This document shows, in pieces, positions 42,907 through 51,821 of a DNA stretch of 64,000 nt. The notes under the pieces are model-generated. The model did no database searches, had not been told where the DNA came from, and saw only the letters and a program-made list of their open reading frames with translations. This stretch comes from Microbacterium sp. ET2. GTDB taxonomy: Bacteria > Actinomycetota > Actinomycetes > Actinomycetales > Microbacteriaceae. The DNA is taken from positions 1,550,001 through 1,614,000 of the forward strand of contig NZ_CP128170.1 in NCBI RefSeq assembly GCF_030347395.1, written 5' to 3'. The position numbers and the translations under genes were made by a program. Each line of letters opens with the position of its first letter. The first letter of the stretch is position 1.

Positions 42907-44726
42907 ACCAGGGACTGCTCGGCAAGCTGATCGCCATCCTCATTGCGGTTGTTGCCGTGGTGGGACTGGCGACGACCTTCATCGCGGACGCGATCACTTA
43001 CTGGGTTTGCGGCGAACGGGGTCTGGGGTCGGGCCCGCTTTCCGGACTCTGGCTCGCGCTCACCGGCGACCTGTCAACCTACACCGCGCCCGCCGGGTGC
43101 GCGCTTCCCCTTTGGCAAATCCGCGTCGCCGACACGCTCGCCCTGTTCATCGTCGGCGTGCTGGTGATCCTCATCCTGGTCAAGGTTCGGCAGTACCAAC
43201 AGTCGGATGCGTCTTTCATTGCGGATCTGCGCACGCGGCCCGGGTTCGCGCGCACGGGTGAAATCCGCGAGCACCTGTCCGCGAGGGCCGTTCTCAAGCG
43301 CGCTCGTCAGCTGCGACCCGATCTGACGCACCCGCTGCCGTCCGACGTGGGATGGCGGGTCGGGAAGTCGCGTGGCATGGACGTGTACGTGTCGATCGAA
43401 GACTCCGTTGCGCTCGAGGGGCCGCCGCGCTCGGGCAAGGGATACCGAGTGTTGATCTCAGCGATCCTCGACTGGTCGGGCCCGCTGGTCACGACCTCGA
43501 CGACGAACGACAACCTCACCGCCACGATGCGCATGCGACAGAGCCGCGGCGATGTGCACGTCTTCGACCCCCAAGGGCTCTCCGGCATCCGCCACCCTCT
43601 CCGCATCAACCTGCTCACCGGGTGCGAAGACCCGCTCGTGGCGATGCAGCGCGGCACCGCGATCATCACCGGGACGGCACTCGGCACCTCGTCGACGAAC
43701 GCCGAGTGGGCGCAGGCCTCGGGTGTCGTTCTCGGAAGGCTGCTGCACGCTGCGGCCGTCGGAGGGTGCTCGATCGGCGATCTCTACTCGTGGGGCAACA
43801 GCCCCACTCTCGCCCGCGACGCGATCGAATACCTTCGCGACGGTGGCGCACCGGGCTGGGCTGAGAGCCTGGAGGCGACGATCGCGGGCGACGACAAGCT
43901 CGTCTCATCCATCTGGTTCGGCGTCTCGGGAGCCGTCGCCCCACTTGCCGTCCCCCAGATCCGCGACGCACTCATGCCACGGCCGGGCGACCCCGTGTTC
44001 GACGCGCGCGAGTTCCTGCAGGCCCCCAACACCCTGTATCTCATCGGCTCGTCGTCGGGCGCGTCCGCGATGGGCGGGTTTCTCGGAGCGATCGTCGATG
44101 ACATCGTCGAGGTCGCTCGAGTCCGCGCGCTCGCTTCGCCGGGTTCGCGTCTCGCTCTCCCGCTCGGACTGATCCTGGACGAGATCGCCAACATGTTCCG
44201 GTGGGGCAATCTGCCCCGCGTAATGGCCGACGGCGGAGGGCGAGGCATCTGCACCTTCGTCGTCCTGCAGGCCCTCTCACAGGCCGAGACGGCGTGGTCT
44301 CGCGCCGAGGCCGACACCATCTGGGCTACGGCGACCGCGAAGGTCCTGCTCGGCGGCGCGTCGCACGTAGATCACCTACGCGATGTGGAGACACTGCTGG
44401 GCTCGCGCGATACTCGGCGCACCCAACGGTCGTGGTCGACCCGCGAGGCGGGCCACAACACCAGCGAACAGCACGAACGCCGGCCGCTGATGTCGGTCGA
44501 CGAGATTCGACGGATGCCGCAGACCACCGGCCTCCTTGCCTACCGCAATCGCCGCGGGGTGCTTCTCGACCTCGCCGGATGGGACGACCGCCGCGACGCG
44601 CGGGCAATCCAGTCCGGCAAGCGCGCGACCGAGCAAGAGCAGCAAGGAGTGTTCCGCGACACAGCCGACCGTCCGATGACGGGCCACTCCGCTGATGCCG
44701 CCGCAAAGATCGAAGCGCCCGAATGA
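42903..44726 (+). CDS. VirD4/TraG-type coupling protein
   Basis: A 607-residue membrane-anchored coupling ATPase. Two N-terminal membrane helices (about 8-30 and 76-96), Walker A G-P-P-R-S-G-K at 173-179, Walker B region L-P-L-G-L-I-L-D-E-I-A-N, and a TraM-recognition-type late region (V-V-L-Q-A-L-S-Q-A-E) are visible. It links the relaxosome made by the MobF relaxase at 48474-51290 to the channel. It overlaps the following HNH gene (ATGA). Confidence 0.92.
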   Translation: MNQGLLGKLIAILIAVVAVVGLATTFIADAITYWVCGERGLGSGPLSGLWLALTGDLSTYTAPAGCALPLWQIRVADTLALFIVGVLVILILVKVRQYQQSDASFIADLRTRPGFARTGEIREHLSARAVLKRARQLRPDLTHPLPSDVGWRVGKSRGMDVYVSIEDSVALEGPPRSGKGYRVLISAILDWSGPLVTTSTTNDNLTATMRMRQSRGDVHVFDPQGLSGIRHPLRINLLTGCEDPLVAMQRGTAIITGTALGTSSTNAEWAQASGVVLGRLLHAAAVGGCSIGDLYSWGNSPTLARDAIEYLRDGGAPGWAESLEATIAGDDKLVSSIWFGVSGAVAPLAVPQIRDALMPRPGDPVFDAREFLQAPNTLYLIGSSSGASAMGGFLGAIVDDIVEVARVRALASPGSRLALPLGLILDEIANMFRWGNLPRVMADGGGRGICTFVVLQALSQAETAWSRAEADTIWATATAKVLLGGASHVDHLRDVETLLGSRDTRRTQRSWSTREAGHNTSEQHERRPLMSVDEIRRMPQTTGLLAYRNRRGVLLDLAGWDDRRDARAIQSGKRATEQEQQGVFRDTADRPMTGHSADAAAKIEAPE

Positions 44727-45109
44727 GCAATCGCCGTGTCACGGGTGCCACCACCTATCGGTCCGATTACCTCCGGTCTCAAGCATGGTTTGCCCGCCGA
44801 AATCGGTGGTTCCTGACGGAACAGCGCCGCGGGCGGACCCCGATGTGCGGAGTCTGTGGGGGCGCGGCATCCGCATCGAATCTCGAACTTCACCATCTGG
44901 ACTACGCGGGGGTGACTCTCGTCGCCGGGAGGTGGCGGGCACAGGAAAGGCACACAGACCTGGTGGCGATGCACCCGACTTGCCACGACCTGGTCCACCG
45001 CCTGATCGACCGTGACACAGTCCTTTCGCGCCAACGCACCCGGCGTGACGCGACCACGATCGCCGCTGCACGGATCCGTGATGCGCTCAAGTCCAAGGAG
45101 ACGCGGTGA
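44723..45109 (+). CDS. Small HNH-like protein
   Basis: A 128-residue basic protein with an HNH-type zinc module: C-G-V-C-G-G-A, then L-E-L-H-H-L-D-Y, and finally M-H-P-T-C-H-D-L-V-H. HNH proteins are nucleases or DNA-binding modules, and one is often found at the end of actinobacterial transfer operons. Whether it is an active nuclease cannot be judged; the H-H and late H-x3-H residues are present. ATGA overlaps exist on its 5' side with the coupling protein and on its 3' side with the next gene (GTGA). Confidence 0.8.
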   Translation: MSNRRVTGATTYRSDYLRSQAWFARRNRWFLTEQRRGRTPMCGVCGGAASASNLELHHLDYAGVTLVAGRWRAQERHTDLVAMHPTCHDLVHRLIDRDTVLSRQRTRRDATTIAAARIRDALKSKETR

Positions 45110-45600
45110 CCGGCGACGACTGCCAGCCCAGCCGCCTGTTCGCCGACGACGCGGCGGGTCTGCCGCAGCTCCCTGACGACTACCCACGGCCGAGCCGCGG
45201 GCCATCGGCGATGATCGGCGGACGTGCGACGAACTGGCGCACCATGAGTGACGAGCAGGCACCCGCCGAGTGGGCAGCATTGCGTGATTGGACCGAGTGG
45301 TTCGTGCGTCGATACCGCGTCGCCGAGACAATCGTTCCGCCTTGCTGGTTCCGGCACGGCCAGCTCGTCGAGGAAATCTCGGCCCTCCACTGCGCCCATC
45401 GAGCAGCCTATGACCCCTCTGACAGCGGCAACGGTCCGATCGGATGGCACGAGCGGCTCGCTCTTGCGATGCAACGGCTGGCGAAGGCATACGCCGGCGG
45501 ATGCAGCAACGGACACAGAGAGCATCCCTCCCGCCCGTGGCCGAAGGAGGCCGCCGAGGAGGAGTGGGACGCGTGGATCACACAGAGCCACGCTCACTGA
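45106..45600 (+). CDS. DUF4913-like protein of conjugative elements
   Basis: A 164-residue soluble protein. Its central part has the pattern W-x2-L-R-D-W-T-E-W-F-V-x3-Y followed by C-W-F-R-H-G-Q-L-V-E-E-I-S-A-L and W-H-E-R-L, resembling DUF4913-type proteins found in actinobacterial plasmids and integrative elements. The function is unknown. The GTG start at 45106 overlaps the stop of the HNH gene. It precedes ssb by 35 bases and belongs to the same operon. Confidence 0.72.
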   Translation: MTGDDCQPSRLFADDAAGLPQLPDDYPRPSRGPSAMIGGRATNWRTMSDEQAPAEWAALRDWTEWFVRRYRVAETIVPPCWFRHGQLVEEISALHCAHRAAYDPSDSGNGPIGWHERLALAMQRLAKAYAGGCSNGHREHPSRPWPKEAAEEEWDAWITQSHAH

Positions 45601-45635
45601 GGCACCGCACGGTGTCACTACAGAAAGGAAGAAGG

Positions 45636-46082
45636 ATGACCACGAAGATTCCCGTCACCATTGAGGGCAACCTCACCGGTGACCCTGAACACGGTGCGAG
45701 CGACGCCGGCAACGAGTACGCCCGCTTCACGGTCGCAGTCAATGACCGCCGTCTCAACGAAACGACAGGTCGTTGGGAGGATGCTGGCACGGTCTACCAC
45801 CGCGTGGTGGTGTTCAGTCAGCAGTCGCGCCACGTCTCCGAGTCGCTCCGCAAGGGAGACAGCGTGATCGTCGCCGGCGATCTGCGGTTTGGGTCGTACA
45901 CCGACAAGGAGACCGGACAGACTCGCGAGACGCGAGACATCGTTGCGGACACCGTCGGCGCCTCGCTCAGATACACGAGCGTGGACGTGGCGCGCGCCCC
46001 AAAAGCAACTAGCCCCGAGACTGGCGCCTCGGGGCCGGTAGCAACACCGGCCTCGTACGCCGGTGCTGGGGTTGCGCGCTGA
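45636..46082 (+). CDS. ssb: Single-stranded DNA-binding protein
   Basis: A 148-residue OB-fold SSB. The N-terminal beta strands (I-E-G-N-L-T-G-D-P), the A-R-F-T-V-A-V-N-D-R strand and the V-V-F-S-Q-Q-S-R-H segment are typical. The C-terminal tail is Ala/Pro/Gly-rich and lacks the acidic D-D-I-P-F tip of chromosomal SSBs, as in many element-encoded copies. The start at 45636 has GAAAGGAAGAAGG upstream; the longer frame is spurious. It would protect transferred single-stranded DNA. It is the last gene of the transfer operon, followed by a strong terminator. Confidence 0.92.
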   Translation: MTTKIPVTIEGNLTGDPEHGASDAGNEYARFTVAVNDRRLNETTGRWEDAGTVYHRVVVFSQQSRHVSESLRKGDSVIVAGDLRFGSYTDKETGQTRETRDIVADTVGASLRYTSVDVARAPKATSPETGASGPVATPASYAGAGVAR

Positions 46083-46097
46083 CCCATCAGGACAGGA

Positions 46098-46139
46098 GAG
46101 CGGCGCGGGAGTCATCGTACTCCCGCGCCGCTCTTTGCC
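46098..46139 (+). terminator. Rho-independent terminator of the transfer operon
   Basis: A perfect 15-base inverted repeat (GAGCGGCGCGGGAGT and its complement, 46098-46112 and 46119-46133) with a six-base loop, followed by TTTGCC. It lies 16 bases after the ssb stop. Confidence 0.85.
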
Positions 46140-46372
46140 TAGGCCTGCCCTCGGGAAACAAGCGCAGCTGGGAGCTTCCTCTCTGCGAGCTGAGCCACGT
46201 ACACATCTAGAATCTTGGCCGGTTGCCGGCAGCGAGACAGGGAGGCTGCTCAGGTCCATGGCGTTCGGCGCGCAGATGCGTATCAAGCGGCGATGGGTCC
46301 GCTATGCGCGCATGTTCCTTGTCCCAACGACGCCACTTCGTCGGCGTGTCGGTCCGGAGTACTGCGGTGAAC

Positions 46373-47188
46373 CTAACGAAGGACCTCGCCGTGCATGAGT
46401 CGTTGGTAGGCCGCTTCAAAGGGTTCGTCTACTTCGAGATCGAATAGAACCCGGAGGTGCCAACCAGCGTCAAGGGGGTTCACTCGCTCAACGTGAGCGT
46501 GGCACCGACCCGAATCTGAGCGAGTGAACGGTTCAACAAGTCGCGCGAGCCAGTTCGGGAGGTAGCCAATCGCGTCGCCGGTTGGGGTAACCAGGAGTGC
46601 AGCGGCAGGATCCCATGTGTTTCCGATCTCACGCGTGACGTGCAGTTCGTCACCGGCGTGGAGGTCCGAAAGCAGTCTCTCCAGTCCTTCGGCTGAGTAG
46701 CGACCACTCCGGGTGGAGCCCAGATCCACCTCCTTGAGCGCGAGATGCCTTACGCCGGCCACCATCGCACGGCAACCCCAGCCTGCAGATGTTTTGCGAG
46801 GAAAGGGCTGCAGCTGGAGTGTGTCGCCAGCCGACTCTCCGCCAGACCGTGTGAGCAACTCCCACGGCGTGGCGCGCTCCGGGTCTAGATCGAGCTCGGT
46901 GACATACCGGGCATAGTCTGGCCGGGAGGGGTCGAGGACTCGCTCCTTGAAAAGGGTGAAGAGAGCCGCACTTTCGTATTTCTTGTCGAGATCCGGGAAC
47001 CCCATGAGCGGGCGAAAGCCTGCGAGATCGTGGACGCTAGACAGATAGGAGAAGCGGTAGACCTCGCCGTCGAAGGAGAGGACGCCGACGGGGCGTAGAG
47101 CCCGCGTCGATGGCTGCTGCCATTTAACGAGCAGCTGAGCAAGGTGCGTGTCAGCCGCAAAAGGTTCAGCGACTGCAGTCGATGGCAT
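46373..47188 (-). CDS. HipS-like/HIRAN-domain protein paired with a HipA-like kinase
   Basis: A 271-residue protein with two parts. Residues about 30-130 look like the HipA N-terminal subdomain: V-G-V-L-S-F-D-G-E-V-Y-R-F-S-Y, then a loop with F-T-L-F-K-E-R and P-W-E-L-L-T-R-S-G-G. Residues about 140-260 resemble a HIRAN domain: V-A-G-V-R-H, then D-E-L-H-V-T-R-E-I-G-N-T-W-D-P-A-A and G-D-A-I-G-Y-L-P. The start at 47188 is fixed by AGGAGG seven bases upstream; the upstream ATG precedes that site. It overlaps the kinase gene by 23 bases. In HipBST systems the N-subdomain (HipS) is a separate antitoxin-like protein, so this may be the control partner of the kinase. The HIRAN part may sense DNA (inference). 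Confidence 0.72.
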   Translation of the reverse strand: MPSTAVAEPFAADTHLAQLLVKWQQPSTRALRPVGVLSFDGEVYRFSYLSSVHDLAGFRPLMGFPDLDKKYESAALFTLFKERVLDPSRPDYARYVTELDLDPERATPWELLTRSGGESAGDTLQLQPFPRKTSAGWGCRAMVAGVRHLALKEVDLGSTRSGRYSAEGLERLLSDLHAGDELHVTREIGNTWDPAAALLVTPTGDAIGYLPNWLARLVEPFTRSDSGRCHAHVERVNPLDAGWHLRVLFDLEVDEPFEAAYQRLMHGEVLR

Positions 47189-48089
47189 CAGCGATCCTCC
47201 TTGCATTGACGGTTAGTAGAGCTACTGCGAACATACGCGTGGCCTCGGACACTGCGTCGGACTGCGGCACCACGTTCTCAAAGTTCTCCGCCGCAACGTC
47301 GTCCACGAGCTGGTCCAGGCGACGTCTTCCGGCATCGCTCGTAAGGCGATACATCCGGGCGGCGACGCTTACTAGCGTATTTCTCCGGTCGCCGTCGAGG
47401 CGCTTCGCCAGTCCGTTGCGAGCGTAAGTCCGACACCCATCAAAAAGATGTCGCTTGCGATCGATGTCTCGCAGCTGGAACCCGAGCGAGTTTTCCATGT
47501 CGTATGAGGGCGCCAACGAGTCGTCCATCGGTGACTCGCCACGCAAGATGGACCAGTTCTCTTCATGACGGTCCCCGTTGGCGATGAGTGTATCCAAGAG
47601 CAGGAAGGCCGCGAACAGGTCCGACGCCGTGCACCCACCCCATGAGGTGGCTGATGGCGGCGGACGCAACCCGTCGAGCGCGACGATGATGTTATCGATG
47701 GAGTGACCGATCGTCGCGGGCCCGTCGTGAACTTCGCGCCGGAGCTCGATGCCGCGATCGAGCAGGGCCAATGTGCCGCTGTGCATCTCGTACCCCAGCG
47801 GGCGAACGTTTCTGACGAGAACACCCTCCTCGCCGTCACGTGACGCAAGGCGTGCTTCGGCTGAAGGCAACCGAAGCCGAGCGGCGACGAGAGACGCGAT
47901 CACCTCGGTCCAATCGCCTACCTGGCGTGTACCGTTCGCGTGGGTATGGACCGGCTTGAAGAGCCACTCCGATTGTGGGTCGGTCCGGCTACCTCCGTCT
48001 TCGAGTAGCCAATTCTTCGCCGCCGCGCCACGCTGTTCGACGCGAAGCACCTCCCAGTCGTCGACAGACTGTCGCACAACGGGGTTCAT
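47166..48089 (-). CDS. HipA/HipT-like serine/threonine kinase
   Basis: A 307-residue HipA-type kinase core without the HipA N-terminal subdomain. Visible residues are Lys45 (W-L-F-K-P, ATP binding), the catalytic loop N-G-D-R-H-E-E-N at 171-178 (Asp173, Asn178), and the metal aspartate in S-Y-D-M-E-N-S (Asp198). This short form is like HipT toxins, which phosphorylate aminoacyl-tRNA synthetases or related targets. It is first in a two-gene cassette, overlapping the HipS-like/HIRAN gene downstream. No HipB-type helix-turn-helix gene was found beside it. Opposite strand to the transfer operon; probably cargo. Confidence 0.85.
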   Translation of the reverse strand: MNPVVRQSVDDWEVLRVEQRGAAAKNWLLEDGGSRTDPQSEWLFKPVHTHANGTRQVGDWTEVIASLVAARLRLPSAEARLASRDGEEGVLVRNVRPLGYEMHSGTLALLDRGIELRREVHDGPATIGHSIDNIIVALDGLRPPPSATSWGGCTASDLFAAFLLLDTLIANGDRHEENWSILRGESPMDDSLAPSYDMENSLGFQLRDIDRKRHLFDGCRTYARNGLAKRLDGDRRNTLVSVAARMYRLTSDAGRRRLDQLVDDVAAENFENVVPQSDAVSEATRMFAVALLTVNARRIADAIDCSR

Positions 48090-48196
48090 GCTTTCAGCCT
48101 ATTGAGCCACGGTGACTCCGACGACGCAACGCCGCGGTTCCGAATTGTCGCAGGCAAAGCACTACGGCGCTGAACGGTGAGCGCATCCGGCAGAAC

Positions 48197-48445
48197 ATGA
48201 CGCGTCGGCGGGCTCGCATACTCGGCAGCAACGCGCATGAGCCGCAACCGACGCAGTGGGCACCGCGCGGACGGCTCCCAGAGGTACGCGAGTGGATCCC
48301 ATGGGAAGACGAGCCCACCTCCCGCATCCCAGCCAAAGCTGACGGTTGGAACAACCGCGTCGTCACCGTCGATTCGGAAACCGCCGACGGTCGACGCAGC
48401 GTTGTCGTGTGGCGCAACCCGGTCACGCACCGCCCTCCCAAGTGA
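48197..48445 (+). CDS. Small hypothetical protein of the element
   Basis: An 82-residue soluble protein, rich in Arg, Pro and Trp, with W-I-P-W-E-D-E-P and S-V-V-V-W-R-N-P-V blocks. Composition is natural rather than shadow-like. It starts at ATG 48197 in the gap between the kinase gene and the convergent relaxase gene. No family recognised. Confidence 0.5.
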   Translation: MTRRRARILGSNAHEPQPTQWAPRGRLPEVREWIPWEDEPTSRIPAKADGWNNRVVTVDSETADGRRSVVVWRNPVTHRPPK

Positions 48446-48473
48446 ACATGGAAGTGATCGCGTGGCCTTCAGG

Positions 48474-51290
48474 TCACGACAGCCCCGGCGTCGGGCCACT
48501 TCGCGGCACCGTCGATCCGGCGAGGACGTAGGGCCCTTCCGAATCCACGAATCGCGCCGCCCGCCGCAACTCTGTAATCGCCGACGCGCGGGAGTCTTCG
48601 ATCGACACCACAATCGGGCTTCGCGTCATACTCTCCGCGATGGCCGCGACAGCGGCATCCCTTGTCCGGGCGATAGCGATCGCCTCGTTGTGGACTCGAC
48701 CGCGTGTCATTCCGACATACAGCCCCGACGCATCCACACCCGGACCGACGATTGAAGCATCGGTCGTCTCCCCTTGTATGCCGTGGACTGTGGACGCGTA
48801 AGCGAGATGCACGTGCGAGGCGGCGTATTCAGTGGAGATGCGACGGATGTCAGCGCTATCGGTGAGGCTGACGAGGTCGATGCTGCCGGGACGGATGCGA
48901 CGGATGGTCCAGACCGCGCGATTCTCAACGTCCGTGGCCCTGTCGTTGCGGCGTGTCTGCACGACGTCGCCTTCAAGCAGTCGTTGCTCGCCACGTCCGA
49001 CGGCCACCCGGTTCAAACGCAGCTGGCCGAGGTCCAGCCGCCGCTGTTGGATCGCGTCGTTGACGGCGTCTGCTTCCTCGTTCGTTTCGGTGACGAGCGC
49101 CGCTCGCTTGTGCCGACTCGCCCACCGAAAGTACGCCTCGACCATCAGGCCACGGGCACCGCTCTGGTCATCGACGCGATGTATGAGTCCTCGATCGTCC
49201 AATTCGGCGGCGACGGCGAGCGCAGCATCCATCGATCCTGGTTCCCTGAGCCGGAGTGTCAGCGCCGCGTACTCCTGGTCGCTGAAGCGATGCACTGCGC
49301 TGAGTTCGACGACAGAACCGCTGCGGCGAGCCATCGTCGCCATGGCACCCGAGTGGCCCACGGGCATGGCCTGGAGATGGTCACCCACCATCGCCAGGCC
49401 AGCGCCAGTCTCGAGAGCGAGCGCGGCGAGGGCGTTGGCCGTGTGGAGATCGAGCATGCCGGCTTCGTCAATGACGATGCGGTCGTCGTGGTTGATTGGG
49501 TAGCGGGTCGACCCCGGGTAGGGAGCGCCCGTGGTGGGGTCGATGTCGCCGGGGATGAGGCGTGTCCAGGTCTCCGCCCCGGCGGGGTTGCGCCCCCAGC
49601 GCCATCCATGGTCGGCAAGTAGCGCGTGTACCGACGAGGCGGGTGCGCCGACCTCGCGACCCGCAACCGAAGCCGCCTTCCGAGTCGGCGCGACAACGAT
49701 GAGCCGACGACGCTGGAGGGTGAGTGCGGCGTACGCGACACGGAGCATCGTCGTCTTCCCCGTGCCAGCCGGTCCGGTGATGGTCACGAGCCGGTCAGTG
49801 CCGGCGATGGCACCAGCGGCCTCAGCCTGCGCGGAGTCGAGGACGACACCTGGTGGCAGTTCTGGCTCTGAGACCAGTCGCATCGCCTCGGGTGACAGCG
49901 CGGCTCCAACGATGTTGAGCGAGTCGAACCGGCGGGCAAGCTCGACCTTGAGCGCAGCGGTGAGCGCCGCCATGTACCCCTTGATGTGTTGAGGCCGGTC
50001 TACGGCGTCGTCGAGCAGGTCGACCGTGTGAGCGAGCGAACGCGATACGACAGCGTCGATCGTCGCCTGAAGCGCGTGACGGTGGGCGACGACCCCGGAT
50101 GCCGCCACCGCACGCGTCGCTCCCGCGCGGAGATCGTACAAGCTAAGGCGCCCGCCGTAGCCCGCCGAGCGGTCATCGGCGTCCACGATCGCTCGAGCGG
50201 CGAGCAGATCGAGATCGATGTTCTCGACGTCGACAGCCCGCACTGCGACGGACGCGCGTTCCGCCAGCAGCCCGGGGTCGATCGCGGCTAACTCATCGCG
50301 GACCGTCTGCTCCCAGGCATCCTCCTTCAGTCCCTTCGGCTTGCCGGGCCGCTCCTTCGCCCACGCCCGACGATCGATCTGCTGCAGGATGTCACGGCTG
50401 GGTTCTTGTCCCGGGTGATGGTCGCGCCACTCGGCAAGAAGTGTCGCGCGGTTGGCTTCGATCTGATTGGACCGGCGTGACAGGGCCGGCCTGGCGTGTG
50501 CGACCTGCGCGACTTCCCCGTCAGCGCCGAGCGTGTAGCCGTGTCGCGCCAGGGCGGCGATCCACCCGGGGTCGGTGCGGGCCGCGACCTCTCCTTCAGC
50601 GTTGATGAGCGTGTGCAGCCGCATCGCCACGCGCGAATCGACGTTCGACCACTTCCCGTCGTCCCCGAGAACCTTGACGCTGAGCCAAAGGTGCCGGTGC
50701 ACGTGCGGATCGAGTGCCCGTGACCGCCGATGCTGGAGCTCCACAACCTCGATCTGATGGAGTGGCTGTCGGATGCTGCCGCCCGCCCCTCGACGAGCGT
50801 TCAGCTCATGTTGCCACGTGGTGATGATGCGATGTCGCAAGCGGTCCTGCAGGGCCTCGAACTCGGCTGCCAGCTCTGGATGCAGCAGCGCGACCAGGCT
50901 GTACGACTTCGGGGCGTTGATCGTGCCGTCGAGCACGAGATCGGCGTCGGGTGACAGGAGCTCGCGTCCGCGGCGCTCGCCGGTGAGAGGGTCGCGCCCG
51001 TCGACCCAGTCGGCAAGCTGAGGACGATTCAGCTGGTCGGCGGCGACACTCCCGCCAGCAACAATGAATCGGGTGACCACTGCCTCACCGCCATACTCCG
51101 TCAACGCGTCGACGCCGCGCGACAGGCGCGATGTGGCGTCACACCCTCCTGTCAGCGCGTATGCGATCGCGGAGCGGATGCCGTGAGACTCAATTCCACG
51201 CTTCCATCGTTCGAGCCCGCCACGCATAAGGCCAGGGTACTTGTTTTTGCGATACCGCAACACTGATTCACGTAAAGTGCCTGCGTGCAT
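48474..51290 (-). CDS. MobF-type relaxase with C-terminal helicase
   Basis: A 938-residue TrwC/TraI-like conjugative relaxase-helicase. Relaxase part: T-I-N-A-P-K-S-Y-S-L around residue 125, and the metal-binding histidine triad H-V-H-R-H at 196-200. Helicase part (RecD-like): Walker A G-P-A-G-T-G-K-T-T, motif I-V-I-D-E-A-G-M-L, and late Y-A-S-T-V-H-G-I-Q-G-E-T. It nicks the transfer origin, binds the strand covalently and unwinds it. The canonical N-terminal tyrosine pair is not obvious; Tyr66 (T-E-Y-G-G) is a candidate. It is on the opposite strand to the transfer operon. The transfer origin is probably in the gap just upstream of its start. Confidence 0.9.
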   Translation of the reverse strand: MHAGTLRESVLRYRKNKYPGLMRGGLERWKRGIESHGIRSAIAYALTGGCDATSRLSRGVDALTEYGGEAVVTRFIVAGGSVAADQLNRPQLADWVDGRDPLTGERRGRELLSPDADLVLDGTINAPKSYSLVALLHPELAAEFEALQDRLRHRIITTWQHELNARRGAGGSIRQPLHQIEVVELQHRRSRALDPHVHRHLWLSVKVLGDDGKWSNVDSRVAMRLHTLINAEGEVAARTDPGWIAALARHGYTLGADGEVAQVAHARPALSRRSNQIEANRATLLAEWRDHHPGQEPSRDILQQIDRRAWAKERPGKPKGLKEDAWEQTVRDELAAIDPGLLAERASVAVRAVDVENIDLDLLAARAIVDADDRSAGYGGRLSLYDLRAGATRAVAASGVVAHRHALQATIDAVVSRSLAHTVDLLDDAVDRPQHIKGYMAALTAALKVELARRFDSLNIVGAALSPEAMRLVSEPELPPGVVLDSAQAEAAGAIAGTDRLVTITGPAGTGKTTMLRVAYAALTLQRRRLIVVAPTRKAASVAGREVGAPASSVHALLADHGWRWGRNPAGAETWTRLIPGDIDPTTGAPYPGSTRYPINHDDRIVIDEAGMLDLHTANALAALALETGAGLAMVGDHLQAMPVGHSGAMATMARRSGSVVELSAVHRFSDQEYAALTLRLREPGSMDAALAVAAELDDRGLIHRVDDQSGARGLMVEAYFRWASRHKRAALVTETNEEADAVNDAIQQRRLDLGQLRLNRVAVGRGEQRLLEGDVVQTRRNDRATDVENRAVWTIRRIRPGSIDLVSLTDSADIRRISTEYAASHVHLAYASTVHGIQGETTDASIVGPGVDASGLYVGMTRGRVHNEAIAIARTRDAAVAAIAESMTRSPIVVSIEDSRASAITELRRAARFVDSEGPYVLAGSTVPRSGPTPGLS

Positions 51291-51404
51291 CGTTGTTCTG
51301 GTGGGCTAAGGGGGCGGCACTGGCCGGGCTGTGTTTGGGACCTCGGGTTGCCGTCGGTGGCGCATGAGCGTCGATCTTCGACCGGCTGTTAGGGTTTCGA
51401 TCTC

Positions 51405-51569
51405 ATGGTCGACGATCCGATTGCAGACGGGGTGACCCCGCGCTGCCCCGAGTGCGGGGCCGTGCTGCGGGATGCCGGCACTGCCTACGCGTGCCACTCC
51501 TGCCGCATCGTCGTGGTGAGCACCATCCCCGTGTTTCCTCCCCTCAGGCGCCCGTCAGCAGCGGGGTGA
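51405..51569 (+). CDS. Small zinc-ribbon protein
   Basis: A 54-residue protein from ATG 51405 to TGA at 51567. Two Cys pairs, C-P-E-C and C-H-S-C, spaced 16 residues apart, form a typical zinc ribbon. It is divergent from the relaxase, separated by about 115 bases. The pair arrangement and good codon usage support a real gene despite the short length. Possible role in DNA binding or regulation at the transfer-origin region; unproven. Confidence 0.6.
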   Translation: MVDDPIADGVTPRCPECGAVLRDAGTAYACHSCRIVVVSTIPVFPPLRRPSAAG

Positions 51570-51821
51570 TCCAGCCGACCGAAGTCTCCCGTAACGGGAG
51601 AATGGCGGCACGAGGTTTCAACGTCCGCATGCCGCACCCTGATCGGTCATTGTTCCGTTCGGTCATACGTTTATGGCCGGGAACTGCCTACGGGATTAGC
51701 GCGCCCGACACGGGCCCGTGCGGTGAGCGACGCGTCTGCGAACACGGATATGCCGTTGAGCGTTGGACTCCCAAACCACCACTGGGCCGCTATCAGCACG
51801 TGCCGCCGCGTAGCGGGTGCC

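Noticed and set aside
51291..51404. Transfer origin between relaxase and zinc-ribbon gene
   Set aside because: The position is plausible, but no recognisable nick-site consensus or inverted-repeat set was seen, so it was not called as a feature.
51585..51601. Seven-base inverted repeat TCTCCCG/CGGGAGA
   Set aside because: Short, no T-run and no clear gene end that it would serve.
51709..51720. Palindrome CACGGGCCCGTG
   Set aside because: A 12-base GC palindrome is expected by chance in this composition; no second copy noted.
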